From positions 682,001 through 746,000 of the forward strand of contig NZ_CP032543.1 of assembly GCF_003610995.1 (NCBI RefSeq): a DNA stretch of 64,000 bases, given 5' to 3'. Source of the stretch: Streptomyces griseus subsp. griseus (lineage in GTDB: Bacteria; Actinomycetota; Actinomycetes; Streptomycetales; Streptomycetaceae). The notes beneath the pieces are model-generated. The model worked only from the letters and a program-made list of their open reading frames with translations, ran no database searches and was not told where the DNA came from. A program made the translations under genes and the position numbers. Of the stretch, positions 8,928 to 17,150 are shown piece after piece; positions within the stretch are counted from its first letter, which is position 1; each line of letters starts with the position of its first letter.

Positions 8928-9811
8928 ATGACCATCAGCCACGCACCGCCCGATCCGTCCGCCGGCCTGGAGAAGGCCCCAGCCCCCGGCAGCAGCCGTA
9001 CGCCTCCCGAGCTGGAGCCGGTCGTCCCGGCGTCCGTGCGCCGGGCGCGGTCCGCGCCCCGGTGGCTGCGGCGCACCGTGGGGCCGTTGCTGCTGCTCGC
9101 GCTCTGGCAGGTCTTCAGCGCAGCGGGAGTGCTGCACCCCGATGTGCTTGCCTCGCCCGGAATCATCGCCCGTGCGAGGGGCGGTCTGATCGCCGACGGG
9201 ACCCTTCCGGCCGCCATGGGCGTCTCGCTCCAGCGGGTGGCCGTGGGGCTGGTGCTCGGCGGGGTCGCCGGGACTGCGCTCGCGCTGGTCTCGGGGCTCT
9301 CGCGGCTCGGCGAGGACCTCGTCGACGCGACCGTACAGATGCTCCGCACCGTCCCCTGGGGGGGCTGATCCCGTTGTTCATCATCTGGCTCGGGATCGGC
9401 GAAGCGCCCAAGGTCGCGCTCATCGCGCTCGGGGTCGCCTTTCACCTGTATCTGAACGTGTATGCCGGTATTCGCGGTGTCGATGCCCAACTCATCGAGT
9501 CCGGTGAGTCGTTGGGTCTCAACCGGTGGGGTCTCGTACGCCATGTGGTGCTGCCGGGGGCGTTGCCCGGGGCCATGACCGGGCTGCGGTACTCACTCGC
9601 GACCGCCTGGCTCGCGCTCGTCTTCGGCGAGTCCATCAACGCCGATGCCGGGATCGGGTTCCTGATGAACCAGGCCCGGGAGTTCTTCCGGACGGACGGG
9701 ATCGTCGCCTGCCTCGTCGTGTACGCCTCCCTCGGCCTCACCGCCGACGTCATCGTCCGGACCCTCGAAAGGCTGCTGCTGCCATGGCGACCGACTTTCA
9801 CCGGCCGGTGA
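8928..9811 (+). pseudogene. ssuC: Sulfonate/taurine ABC transporter permease, frameshifted
   Basis: Inner-membrane permease of an SsuABC-type importer. The first frame (ATG 8928, GGAG at 7 nt) gives the N-terminus through MLRTVPWGG, then stops at TGA 9366. The second frame continues directly with LIPLFIIWLGIGEAPKVALI, the EAA-loop region GVDAQLIESGESLGLNRWG, and FGESINADAGIGFLM. Intact homologues read PWVGLIPLFIIW here, so one base is missing in the run of seven G at 9358-9364. This is either a real frameshift or homopolymer under-calling. The 3' end overlaps ssuB by 28 nt. Confidence 0.85.
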
Positions 9812-10608
9812 CCGCCCCGGCCCCCTCCCCCGCCGGGGCACCCGAAGCCGCCGTACGGGTCGAAGGGCTCACCCGGGCCTTCGACGGGCGTGCCGTCCTC
9901 GACCGTCTCGATCTCACCCTGGAAGCCGGGGAGTTCACTGCCCTGCTGGGACGCAGCGGATGCGGGAAGTCGACCCTGCTGCGAGTGCTCGCCGGACTCG
10001 ACCGCGAGATAGCCGGGACCGTGCTGGTGCCCCGGCGGCGCGCCGTGGCCTTCCAGGCGCCGCGCCTGATGCCCTGGAAGCGGGTCTGGCGCAACGTCCT
10101 GCTGGGGCTGCCCGGGAAGCCCGAACGGGCCCTGGCGGAGGAGGCGTTGGCGGAGGTCGGGCTGACCGACCGGGCGGGCGCCTGGCCCAAGACGCTCTCC
10201 GGCGGCGAGGCCCAACGCGTTTCTCTCGCACGTGCGTTGGTACGGGAGCCCGATCTGCTCCTCCTCGACGAGCCGTTCGGCGCGCTGGACGCCCTGACCC
10301 GGATCAAGGCGCAGCAGCTCGTCGCGGAGCTCTGGCAGCGGCGCGGCTGCGCGGTCCTGCTGGTCACCCATGACGTGGATGAGGCGCTGCTGCTGGCCGA
10401 CCGGGTGCTGGTGATGCGGGACGGCGGCATCGCGTACGACACGCATGTCGGCCTGGAACGCCCGCGCGGCGTCGGCTCCGCCGGCTTCACCGGCCTGCGT
10501 TCACGGCTGCTGAACGAGCTCGGCGTCGAGGACGGCGGCGCGGCCGACGCAGGGGCGGGGGCCGACCAGCCGCAGGAACCGGCCGCCGTCGCGCACCCGG
10601 ACGTATGA
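9784..10608 (+). CDS. ssuB: Sulfonate ABC transporter ATP-binding protein
   Basis: The ATPase subunit of the SsuABC importer, 274 aa from ATG 9784. Walker A is GRSGCGKST, the signature LSGGEAQR, Walker B LLLLDEPF, and the H-loop LLVTHDVDEAL. A short Pro/Ala-rich N-terminal extension of about 20 residues precedes the first strand. It overlaps the permease end and runs into the next ORF through an ATGA overlap, so the locus is translated as a coupled operon. The upstream longer frame is out of register with the permease and rejected as start. Confidence 0.92.
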   Translation: MATDFHRPVTAPAPSPAGAPEAAVRVEGLTRAFDGRAVLDRLDLTLEAGEFTALLGRSGCGKSTLLRVLAGLDREIAGTVLVPRRRAVAFQAPRLMPWKRVWRNVLLGLPGKPERALAEEALAEVGLTDRAGAWPKTLSGGEAQRVSLARALVREPDLLLLDEPFGALDALTRIKAQQLVAELWQRRGCAVLLVTHDVDEALLLADRVLVMRDGGIAYDTHVGLERPRGVGSAGFTGLRSRLLNELGVEDGGAADAGAGADQPQEPAAVAHPDV

Positions 10609-10982
10609 CACCCCTCATCCCCCTCTCTTGCCCGAGCATCACGGAGAACCGCAAGGCCCTCGGTGATCTGCTCGTCCGGCTGGAGCGGGCGCAGAACTGG
10701 GTCTTCGAACACCCGGAGGCGTGGGCGAAGGCATGGGCCAGGGAGACCGGGCTCCCCTACGAGGTGGCGTTGGACGCTGTGAAGCTCACCTACGGCACCC
10801 GCGTCCCCGTGGCGATCGACGACGCCGTCATCGCCTCCGAGCAGCAGATCGCCGACGCGTTCGCCGAACTCAAGCTGATCCCCAGGCGGTTCGACTTCAA
10901 GGACTACGTCGACACCCGCTTCAACCGGAACCCCCCGCCGTCCTCCACCGCACCCCGCTCCTACGGAAAGGCCTCCTCATGA
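10605..10982 (+). CDS. Truncated sulfonate-binding protein (C-terminal part only)
   Basis: The 125-aa ORF corresponds to the C-terminal quarter of an SsuA-type periplasmic/lipoprotein solute receptor. The segment ENRKALGDLLVRLERAQNW, the PEAWAKAWARETGLP block, and IASEQQIADAFAELKLIP are typical of that end. It lacks the lipobox signal and the ligand-binding lobes. The start codon overlaps the ssuB stop and the stop overlaps the ssuD start, so the residue of the gene still lies within the coupled operon. A non-functional receptor is expected; a full copy may exist elsewhere in the genome. Confidence 0.75.
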   Translation: MTPLIPLSCPSITENRKALGDLLVRLERAQNWVFEHPEAWAKAWARETGLPYEVALDAVKLTYGTRVPVAIDDAVIASEQQIADAFAELKLIPRRFDFKDYVDTRFNRNPPPSSTAPRSYGKASS

Positions 10983-12145
10983 ACGTCCATCTCCACTGGT
11001 TCCTGCCCACCGGCGGTGACGGCCGGACGCTCGTGGACCGGCACGCGTACACCGACGGCGGGATCAGGCGCGACCGGATCACCCCGGCGAGCGGGGTCCG
11101 CGCCCCGGACATCGAGTATCTGGCGCAGATCGCCAAGGCGGCCGAACAGCTGGGCTTCGAAGCCGTGTTGACGCCGACCGGTACGTGGTGCGAGGACGCC
11201 TGGCTGACCACGGTGGCGCTCGCCCAGCACACCGAGCGGCTGAAGTTCCTCGTCGCCTTCCGGCCGGGGGTCATCTCGCCGGTGCTCGCCGCCCAGATGG
11301 CCGCCACCTATCAGCGGATCACCCGGGGACGGCTGCTGCTCAACGTGGTGACCGGCGGCGATTCGACCGAACAGCGGCGGTTCGGCGACCACTTGGACCA
11401 CGACCGGCGGTACGCGCGCACGGCGGAGTTCCTGTCGGTGGTGCGGGGTGCCTGGAGCGGGCAGCCGTACGACTTCGACGGCGAGCACTACCAGGTGGAG
11501 GGCGGGCTGACCGCACTGCCGCCGGACCCGCTGCCGGAGATCTTCTTCGGCGGCTCCTCGGCGGCCGCCGGTCCGGTGGCCGCCGCCCATGCCGATGTCT
11601 ATCTGACCTGGGGTGAGCCGCCGGCCCAGGTGAAGAGGAAGATCGACTGGATTCGCGCGCTCGCGGAGGAGCAGGGGCGTACGGTCCGGTTCGGCATCCG
11701 GCTGCACACCATCTCGCGCGACTCGTCGAGGGAGGCATGGGCCACCGCCGGCCGGCTGCTGGACGATCTGGACGCGGACACGATCGCGGCGGCGCAGCAG
11801 GCGCTGGGGAAGAGCGAGTCGGTCGGGCAGCAGCGGATGCTGGCGCTGCACGGCGGTTCGCGGGACAAGCTGGAGATCGCGCCGAACCTCTGGGCGGGCG
11901 TCGGCCTGGTGCGGGGCGGGGCCGGGACCGCGCTGGTGGGCAGCCATGCGGAGGTCGCCGACCGGATCGAGGAGTACCACGCGCTCGGCGTGGAGCACTT
12001 CGTGCTCTCGGGCTATCCGCACCTGGAGGAGGCGTACTGGTTCGGTGAGGGCGTGACGCCCGAGCTGGCGCGGCGCGGACTGCTGTCGACCGTTCCGGCG
12101 TCCCCGCGCCTGGGGGCACCTGGCGCCGATTCGCGGGCGGTCTAG
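10979..12145 (+). CDS. ssuD: FMNH2-dependent alkanesulfonate monooxygenase (LLM class)
   Basis: Bacterial-luciferase-type flavin monooxygenase of 388 aa. With reduced FMN and O2 it cleaves C-S bonds of alkanesulfonates, releasing sulfite and aldehyde for sulfur assimilation. The sequence follows SsuD closely: MNVHLHWFLPTGGDGR at the start, GFEAVLTPTGTWCEDAW, LLLNVVTGGDSTEQRRFGD, FFGGSSAAAGPVAA, and the C-terminal LSGYPHLEEAYWFGEGV. It is the last gene of the ssu operon, coupled to the preceding ORF by a TGA/ATG overlap. No flavin reductase gene is adjacent. Confidence 0.92.
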   Translation: MNVHLHWFLPTGGDGRTLVDRHAYTDGGIRRDRITPASGVRAPDIEYLAQIAKAAEQLGFEAVLTPTGTWCEDAWLTTVALAQHTERLKFLVAFRPGVISPVLAAQMAATYQRITRGRLLLNVVTGGDSTEQRRFGDHLDHDRRYARTAEFLSVVRGAWSGQPYDFDGEHYQVEGGLTALPPDPLPEIFFGGSSAAAGPVAAAHADVYLTWGEPPAQVKRKIDWIRALAEEQGRTVRFGIRLHTISRDSSREAWATAGRLLDDLDADTIAAAQQALGKSESVGQQRMLALHGGSRDKLEIAPNLWAGVGLVRGGAGTALVGSHAEVADRIEEYHALGVEHFVLSGYPHLEEAYWFGEGVTPELARRGLLSTVPASPRLGAPGADSRAV

Positions 12146-12192
12146 GCTCCCGGCGGGGCGCCGCTGCCGCCGGCCGGAGGGCGCTGAACCGT

Positions 12193-12225
12193 GTGGGGCG
12201 CCCGGGAAGATCCCGGACGCCCCAC
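12193..12225 (+). terminator. Terminator-like hairpin after ssuD
   Basis: GTGGGGCGCCCGGGA pairs with TCCCGGACGCCCCAC around a 3-nt loop, with one internal mismatch. It lies 48 nt after the ssuD stop and only 14 nt before the next start codon. If it terminates transcription, the next gene needs its own, probably leaderless, promoter. Confidence 0.6.
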
Positions 12226-12239
12226 GAGTTAGTAGAAAC

Positions 12240-13352
12240 GTGAACATTACTGGGGTGCGCGAGCTGGACGTGGTCGTGATCGGCGCCGGGCAGGCGGGGC
12301 TGTCCGCCGCCCACCATCTGCGCCGTGTCGGTCTGGAGCCGGACCGCGATTTCGTGGTGCTGGACCACGCGCCCCGGCCCGGCGGCGCCTGGCAGTTCCG
12401 CTGGCCCTCACTGACGTACGGCAAGGTCCACGGGATGCACGCGCTGCCCGGCATGGAGCTGACCGGCGCCGACCCCGACCGGCCCTCGTCCGAGGTGATC
12501 GGCGGATACTTCACGGCGTACGAGGAGCGCTTCGAGCTGCGCGTGCACCGGCCCGTCGAGGTGAGTGCCGTACGCGAGGGGAGCGGCGGGCGGCTGCTCG
12601 TGGAGACGTCCGAGGGCAGGTACGCCCCGCGCGCGCTGATCAACGCGACCGGCACCTGGGACCGGCCGTTCTGGCCGCGCTACCCCGGGCAGGAGACGTT
12701 CCGGGGGCGCCAGCTGCACACGGCGGACTACCCCGGGCCCGAGGAGTTCGCCGGTCAGCGGGTCGTCGTGGTCGGCGGCGGCGCCTCCGGCACGCAGCAT
12801 CTGATGGAGATCGCCGAGTACGCCGCCGAGACGTTCTGGGTGACCCGGCGTGAACCGGTCTTCCGCGACGAGCCGTTCACCGAGGAGTGGGGGCGGGCGG
12901 CCGTGGCGATGGTGGAGGAGCGCGTCCGCAAGGGGCTGCCGCCGCAGAGCGTGGTGTCGGTGACCGGGCTGGCGGTCACCGACGCCGTGCGGCGCGCCCG
13001 TGAGCAGGGGGTGCTGGACCGGCTGCCGATGTTCGACCGGATCACGCCGACCGGGGTGGCCTGGGACGACGGCCGGAGCGTCGAGGCGGACGTGATCCTC
13101 TGGGCGACCGGCTTCCGGCCCGCCGTGGACCACCTGGCACCGCTGAAGCTGCGCGAGCCGGGCGGTGGCATCCGGGTGGACGACACCCAGGCTGTACGGG
13201 ACGGACGCGTCCATCTCGTCGGGTACGGGCCGTCCGCCAGCACCATCGGAGCCAACCGGGCGGGCCGCACCGCCGTGCGGTCGGTGCTCCGGCTGCTGGA
13301 GGGGACCGGTGACGTGGACCGTACGCAGAAGGCCGGAGCGGCGGCCGTGTGA
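12240..13352 (+). CDS. Flavin-dependent monooxygenase / NAD(P)-binding oxidoreductase
   Basis: A 370-aa FAD/NAD(P)H enzyme of the flavoprotein-monooxygenase (FMO/YUCCA/CzcO-like) group. The FAD Rossmann motif is VVIGAGQAGLSAAHH near the N-terminus; the NADP motif is VVVVGGGASGTQH near residue 180; the C-terminal ATGFRP motif near residue 285 is typical of N-hydroxylating and FMO enzymes. A terminator-like hairpin ends 14 nt before GTG 12240 and no Shine-Dalgarno is seen, so a leaderless message is possible (TAGTAG-like -10 at 12230). Its location beside the ssu genes fits sulfur or heteroatom oxidation, but the substrate is not evident. It converges on the next gene with 12 nt between. Confidence 0.85.
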   Translation: MNITGVRELDVVVIGAGQAGLSAAHHLRRVGLEPDRDFVVLDHAPRPGGAWQFRWPSLTYGKVHGMHALPGMELTGADPDRPSSEVIGGYFTAYEERFELRVHRPVEVSAVREGSGGRLLVETSEGRYAPRALINATGTWDRPFWPRYPGQETFRGRQLHTADYPGPEEFAGQRVVVVGGGASGTQHLMEIAEYAAETFWVTRREPVFRDEPFTEEWGRAAVAMVEERVRKGLPPQSVVSVTGLAVTDAVRRAREQGVLDRLPMFDRITPTGVAWDDGRSVEADVILWATGFRPAVDHLAPLKLREPGGGIRVDDTQAVRDGRVHLVGYGPSASTIGANRAGRTAVRSVLRLLEGTGDVDRTQKAGAAAV

Positions 13353-13364
13353 CAGGGACTCGCG

Positions 13365-14219
13365 TCAGCCCGTGGCCGCGCGGCGGTTGCGGTTGAACTC
13401 CTCGACATTCTTCCGCTGTTCGTCGTAGCTGTCGGTGAACCGGGTGTCCCCGGGCGCGACCGTGACGAAGTAGAGCCAGGGGCCGGGCGTGGGGCTGATC
13501 GCGGCACGCAGCGCCTCTTCGCCCGGGTTGCCGATGGGCGTCGGCGGCAGCCCCTTGCGTACGTAACTGTTGTACGGGCTGTCCAGCTGGGTGTCGGTGG
13601 TCGTGGTGTCCAGGGTGGAGCGCTTGAGGGCGTAGTTGATGGTGGAGTCCATCTGCAACGGCATGTCCTTGAGCAGCCGGTTGTAGACGACCCGGGCGAC
13701 CTTGCCCATGTCGGAGGCGGTGTCGGCCTCGGCCTGGACGATGCTGGCGATCGTGGCCGTCTCGTAGACCGTGACGTTGTTGCGCTGCGCCCCGGCGGTG
13801 ATGTGGTCCGCGCCGAGCCGTTTGCGGGCGGTGTCCGCCATGTAGCGCAGCAGGCCCGCCGGCTCGGTCGCGGAGTCGATCGGATACGTGGCTGGGAAGA
13901 GATACCCCTCAGGGTTGCCCTCGGCCGGCTCGGGCAGCTCCAGATCCACCGCCGCCGCGGTCTTCTCCGTGGAGCCGGACTTCAGGCCGAGCGCCCGGTC
14001 GACGGCCTCGAACACCTGCGAAGCGCGCCAGCCCTCCGGGATCACCAGCGTGGACTGCGGGCGCTCCTGCTTCTTCTTCTCGTCCGAGCCGAGCAGGGAG
14101 AGCGGGATCAGTACGGCGGCCGACACGACGAGCAGCGCGGCGACGATCAGCACGATCTTTCCGCGGCGGGTCGGGCGGAGTCTGCGACGGGGACGGACGT
14201 CCGGGGACTCGTTCACCAT
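13365..14219 (-). CDS. Endolytic transglycosylase MltG-like (YceG family) membrane protein
   Basis: A 284-aa protein starting MVNESPDVRPRRRLR at 14219. A basic cytoplasmic tail precedes one transmembrane helix (IVLIVAALLVVSAAVLIPL) near residues 22-42. The extracytoplasmic YceG domain follows with VIPEGWRASQVFEAV, EGYLFPATYPI, TIASIVQAEAD (the catalytic Glu region) and VVYNRLLKDMPLQMDSTINY, ending with the PTPIGNPGEEALRAAISP block. MltG enzymes cut nascent glycan strands and set their length. It is shorter than the main actinobacterial MltG near aroK, so it is likely a paralogue. The upstream 76 codons of the open frame lack start-site support. Confidence 0.88.
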   Translation of the reverse strand: MVNESPDVRPRRRLRPTRRGKIVLIVAALLVVSAAVLIPLSLLGSDEKKKQERPQSTLVIPEGWRASQVFEAVDRALGLKSGSTEKTAAAVDLELPEPAEGNPEGYLFPATYPIDSATEPAGLLRYMADTARKRLGADHITAGAQRNNVTVYETATIASIVQAEADTASDMGKVARVVYNRLLKDMPLQMDSTINYALKRSTLDTTTTDTQLDSPYNSYVRKGLPPTPIGNPGEEALRAAISPTPGPWLYFVTVAPGDTRFTDSYDEQRKNVEEFNRNRRAATG

Positions 14220-14365
14220 GCGGGCACGGTAACCCGGTCCGCTCCCCCGGGCCGGTAGCCCGGCTGCGGCGTCGGCTCGGGCGACACGAACGCCGTACCG
14301 CACGACCAGAACACACGAACAAGGGATCGGATGTTCGCTGGAACGCGTGATCGTATGGGGATTCG

Positions 14366-14395
14366 TTGCTGATCTTCCCCGGCGGGCATGATGAT
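14366..14395 (+). promoter_or_regulatory. Possible promoter for the 19-aa peptide gene
   Basis: TTGCTG (14366-14371) and GATGAT (14390-14395) are separated by 18 nt, about 80 nt ahead of the small ORF. It is a plausible vegetative promoter by pattern only. The rest of 14220-14473 shows no gene. Confidence 0.3.
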
Positions 14396-14473
14396 TGCAG
14401 AGCGCAGTCAACGGGCTGCAGACCGCGACCGCGCACGTCCCACACATGCATCACGCACAAGGAGAAGCACCAG

Positions 14474-14533
14474 ATGAACTTCCTGACCAACCTGCTGGCC
14501 GGCATCGTCCACTTCGTGGGTTGGCTCGTCTGA
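14474..14533 (+). CDS. 19-aa hydrophobic peptide
   Basis: ATG 14474 to TGA 14533 encodes MNFLTNLLAGIVHFVGWLV. A strong AAGGAG sits 9 nt upstream of the start, much better than chance. The peptide is nearly all hydrophobic with a central His and a Trp, and could be a single short membrane helix or an amphipathic pore/toxin-like peptide. It lies between the MltG-like gene and the ABC exporter and faces away from the former. I do not recognise a named family. No antisense antitoxin RNA is evident. Confidence 0.6.
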   Translation: MNFLTNLLAGIVHFVGWLV

Positions 14534-14661
14534 CCATCGCTCCGCCCGGCGCCGTCGCTCCCCGTCCCACGGGAGCGGCGGCGCCGCTGCGTGTGGGGAA
14601 CCGGGGTGCCGGACGGGCCGTGCGCGGGTTGCATCGGGGTGCGGCCGCCCGCGGCGCACGG

Positions 14662-16476
14662 TCAGGACGCCGGGACCGGGGCCTGGTGGGAGTCGCGGCG
14701 GATCAGGGCGGCGTAGCGCCCGTCCCGGCCGAGCAGCTCCTCGTGCGTGCCGCGTTCGGCTATGCGGCCGGCGTCCAGGACCACGATCTGGTCCGCGTCG
14801 CGGACGGTGGAGAGGCGGTGGGCGATGGTGAGGGTGGTGCGGCCCTCGGAGAGGGCGTCGATCGCTTCCTGCACGGCGTGTTCCGTGCGGGTGTCGAGTG
14901 CGCTGGTCGCCTCGTCGAGGATCAGCACCGGGGGGTCGCGGAGGATGGTGCGGGCGATGGCCAGGCGCTGCTTCTCGCCGCCGGAGAAGCGGTAGCCGCG
15001 CTCGCCGACGAGGGTGTCGTACCCGTCGGGCAGGGAGACGATGTGGTCGTGGATCTGCGCGGCACGGGCCGCGGCCTCGATCTCCTCGGCGGTGGCCTCC
15101 GGCTTGGCGAAGCGCAGGTTGTCGGCGACGGAGGCGTGGAAGAGGTAGGTCTCCTGGGAGACCACGCCGACCGCTCGGGCCAGGGTGTCGAAGTCCAGAT
15201 CGCGGACGTCGACCCCGTCGAGGGTGACCCGGCCGCCGGTGACGTCGTAGAGCCGGGGCACGAGATAGCTGAGCGTGGACTTGCCGGAGCCGGTGGGGCC
15301 CACGACCGCCAGGCTGTTGCCGGCCGGGACCGTCACGTCGATACCGCCGAGCGTGGGGCCGCTCTTCTCGTCGTAGTGGAAGTCGACGCCCTCGAAGGCG
15401 ATCTCGCCGCGGATCTTCTCCAGCCGGACGGGCCTCTCCGGCTCGGTGATGTCCACCGTGAGGTCGAGGTATTCGAAGATGCGCTGGAAGAGGGCGAGGG
15501 AGGTCTGCATCTGCACACCGGTGGAGAGCAGGCTCACCGCCGGGCGGAAGAGCCCCTGCTGAAGCGTGACGAAGGCGACCAGCGTGCCGATGGAGACGGG
15601 CGTCCCGCCCGGCTGGAAGGTCAGGCCGGCCACCCAGTAGATGACGGCGGGCATGGCGGCCATCACGATGCCGATGGTGGACATCCGCCAGCGGCCGGCC
15701 ATGTTGGAGCGCACCTCCAGGTCGACCAGGCGCTCGGACTCCTCGGTGAACCCCTTGGTGAGGGAGTCGGAGCGGCCCATCGTGCGGCCGAGCAGGATGC
15801 CGCTGACCGACAGGGACTCGGTCACCGTGGCGGCCATGGCGGCCATCTGCTTCTGGCGCTGGGTGGTGATCCTCTTGCGCTCCCGGCCGACGCGGCGGCT
15901 GATCGCGACGAAGACGGGCAGCAGGAGCAGCGAGACGACGGTGAGGCGCCAGTCGAGGGCGAGCATCGCGACGACCGTGGCGATCACGGCGGTGAGGTTG
16001 GAGACGAGCGAGGTCGCGGTCGAGGTGACCGTCGCCTGCATGCCGCCGATGTCGTTGGCGATGCGGGACTGGACCTCGCCCGTGCGTGTCCGGGTGAAGA
16101 AGGCGAGGGGCATCCGCTGGAGCTGGGTGTACACAGCGGTGCGCAGGTCGTGCATGACGCGCTGGCCGACCGTCGTCGAGATGAGGGTCTGGAGGACGCC
16201 GAAGACGCTGTTCATCACGGCGGTGGCGATCATGCCGAGCGCCAGCAGCGTCAGCAGCCCCGTGCGCCCTTGCGGGATCGCGGTGTCCAGGATCTCGCGC
16301 AGCAGGAACGGCGAGGCGACCGACACCAGGGAGGAGGCGCCGACCAGCAGGCCGACCACGGCGAGCCGGCCCCGGTAGGGATGGAAGAGGCGGAGGATGC
16401 GGCGCACCTCGCCGGGCGTCCGGTCGGAGGTGCGGGCATCGGGTGGGGGCGTCCACGTGAGTTCGTCGGGCTTCAT
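14662..16476 (-). CDS. ABC exporter, fused membrane and ATPase domains
   Basis: A 604-aa half-transporter of the MsbA/LmrA/MDR type that works as a homodimer to expel lipids or drugs. Six transmembrane helices fill residues about 35-320 (for example LAVVGLLVGASSLVSVASPF). The nucleotide-binding domain follows with Walker A VGPTGSGKST, Q-loop VSQETYLFHASV, signature FSGGEKQR, Walker B LILDEATSALD and H-loop TIAHRLS, all intact. It is transcribed divergently from the MarR gene, with a 25-bp palindrome between them. This is the classical arrangement of an exporter repressed by MarR. The last gene product residues end QAPVPAS. Confidence 0.93.
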   Translation of the reverse strand: MKPDELTWTPPPDARTSDRTPGEVRRILRLFHPYRGRLAVVGLLVGASSLVSVASPFLLREILDTAIPQGRTGLLTLLALGMIATAVMNSVFGVLQTLISTTVGQRVMHDLRTAVYTQLQRMPLAFFTRTRTGEVQSRIANDIGGMQATVTSTATSLVSNLTAVIATVVAMLALDWRLTVVSLLLLPVFVAISRRVGRERKRITTQRQKQMAAMAATVTESLSVSGILLGRTMGRSDSLTKGFTEESERLVDLEVRSNMAGRWRMSTIGIVMAAMPAVIYWVAGLTFQPGGTPVSIGTLVAFVTLQQGLFRPAVSLLSTGVQMQTSLALFQRIFEYLDLTVDITEPERPVRLEKIRGEIAFEGVDFHYDEKSGPTLGGIDVTVPAGNSLAVVGPTGSGKSTLSYLVPRLYDVTGGRVTLDGVDVRDLDFDTLARAVGVVSQETYLFHASVADNLRFAKPEATAEEIEAAARAAQIHDHIVSLPDGYDTLVGERGYRFSGGEKQRLAIARTILRDPPVLILDEATSALDTRTEHAVQEAIDALSEGRTTLTIAHRLSTVRDADQIVVLDAGRIAERGTHEELLGRDGRYAALIRRDSHQAPVPAS

Positions 16477-16533
16477 GGGCTCCTTCGTGGGGCGTGAGGA
16501 ACGGCCGGACCCATCCGGCGTCCAGAGCTTAGC

Positions 16534-16558
16534 TCATTGTTACCTATACTCACAATGA
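16534..16558. promoter_or_regulatory. Palindromic operator between exporter and MarR genes
   Basis: TCATTGT (16534-16540) and ACAATGA (16552-16558) are perfect inverted 7-mers around an 11-nt spacer containing TATACT. The A/T-rich site is distinctive in this GC-rich region and lies between the two divergent starts. It overlaps the expected -35 area for marR, whose -10 could be TATTGT at 16571-16576. It is the probable MarR binding site. Confidence 0.7.
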
Positions 16559-16582
16559 ACGGGGTCCTGATATTGTTCCCGT

Positions 16583-17098
16583 ATGGACGCCTCAGATTCC
16601 CCCGACGTCGGTGCCACGGATGCGCCGGCCGCCGCCGAGCGGTCCCACCACCCTGACCGGGACCGTGACCCCGACGGCATGCTCGCCGAGCAGCTGCTGC
16701 GGCTGACGCGGCGGCTCCACCGCATCCAGAGCCGCCAGCTGGAGCCGATCGGCATCACCCCGGCCCAGTTCCGGCTGCTGCGGACCGTCGCGAGCTATGA
16801 CGCGGCACCCCGGATGGCCGATCTCGCCCAGCGCCTGGATGTCGTCCCCCGCGCCGTGACGACGCTGGTCGACGCCCTGGAGGCGAGCGGGCGGGTCCGC
16901 CGCGCCCCGGATCCGGACAGCCGCCGGGTGGTCCGCATCGAGATCACCGACGAGGGGCGCGCCACGCTGCGTTCCCTGCGCAACGCGCGCCGGGCCGCCG
17001 CGGAGGAGATCCTGGCTCCACTGACCGCCGGGCAGCGCGAGGTGCTCGGCGGGCTGCTCTCCGCTCTGGTCGACGGAATGCCGGAGCGCCACTGCTGA
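16583..17098 (+). CDS. MarR-family transcriptional regulator
   Basis: A 171-aa winged-helix repressor. Residues about 38-140 hold the MarR core: EQLLRLTRRLHRIQSRQL, the helix-turn-helix MADLAQRLDVVPRAVTTLVD, and the wing RVRRAPDPDSRRVVRIEIT. The acidic, His-rich N-terminal 35 residues are variable. No Shine-Dalgarno precedes ATG 16583, but TATTGT ends 6 nt upstream, so the mRNA is probably leaderless. It most likely represses itself and the divergent exporter through the 16534-16558 palindrome. It is followed 52 nt later, in the same direction, by the FAD/Fe-S dehydrogenase, which might be co-transcribed. Confidence 0.92.
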   Translation: MDASDSPDVGATDAPAAAERSHHPDRDRDPDGMLAEQLLRLTRRLHRIQSRQLEPIGITPAQFRLLRTVASYDAAPRMADLAQRLDVVPRAVTTLVDALEASGRVRRAPDPDSRRVVRIEITDEGRATLRSLRNARRAAAEEILAPLTAGQREVLGGLLSALVDGMPERHC

Positions 17099-17150
17099 GA
17101 CCGGGGTACGAGCCACCAGGACCGTACCGGACGTCGAAGGGGACGCCGAC

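Noticed and set aside
10605..10982. Possibility that the ssuA stub is an independent small gene of new function
   Set aside because: Its whole length matches the C-terminus of SsuA-type receptors, so truncation is the simpler reading.
14395..16497. 700-codon plus-strand frame opposite the ABC exporter
   Set aside because: Composition is Gly/Glu/Arg/His-rich with no domain, while the minus strand has all ABC motifs. The real gene in its first part is the 19-aa peptide, in another frame.
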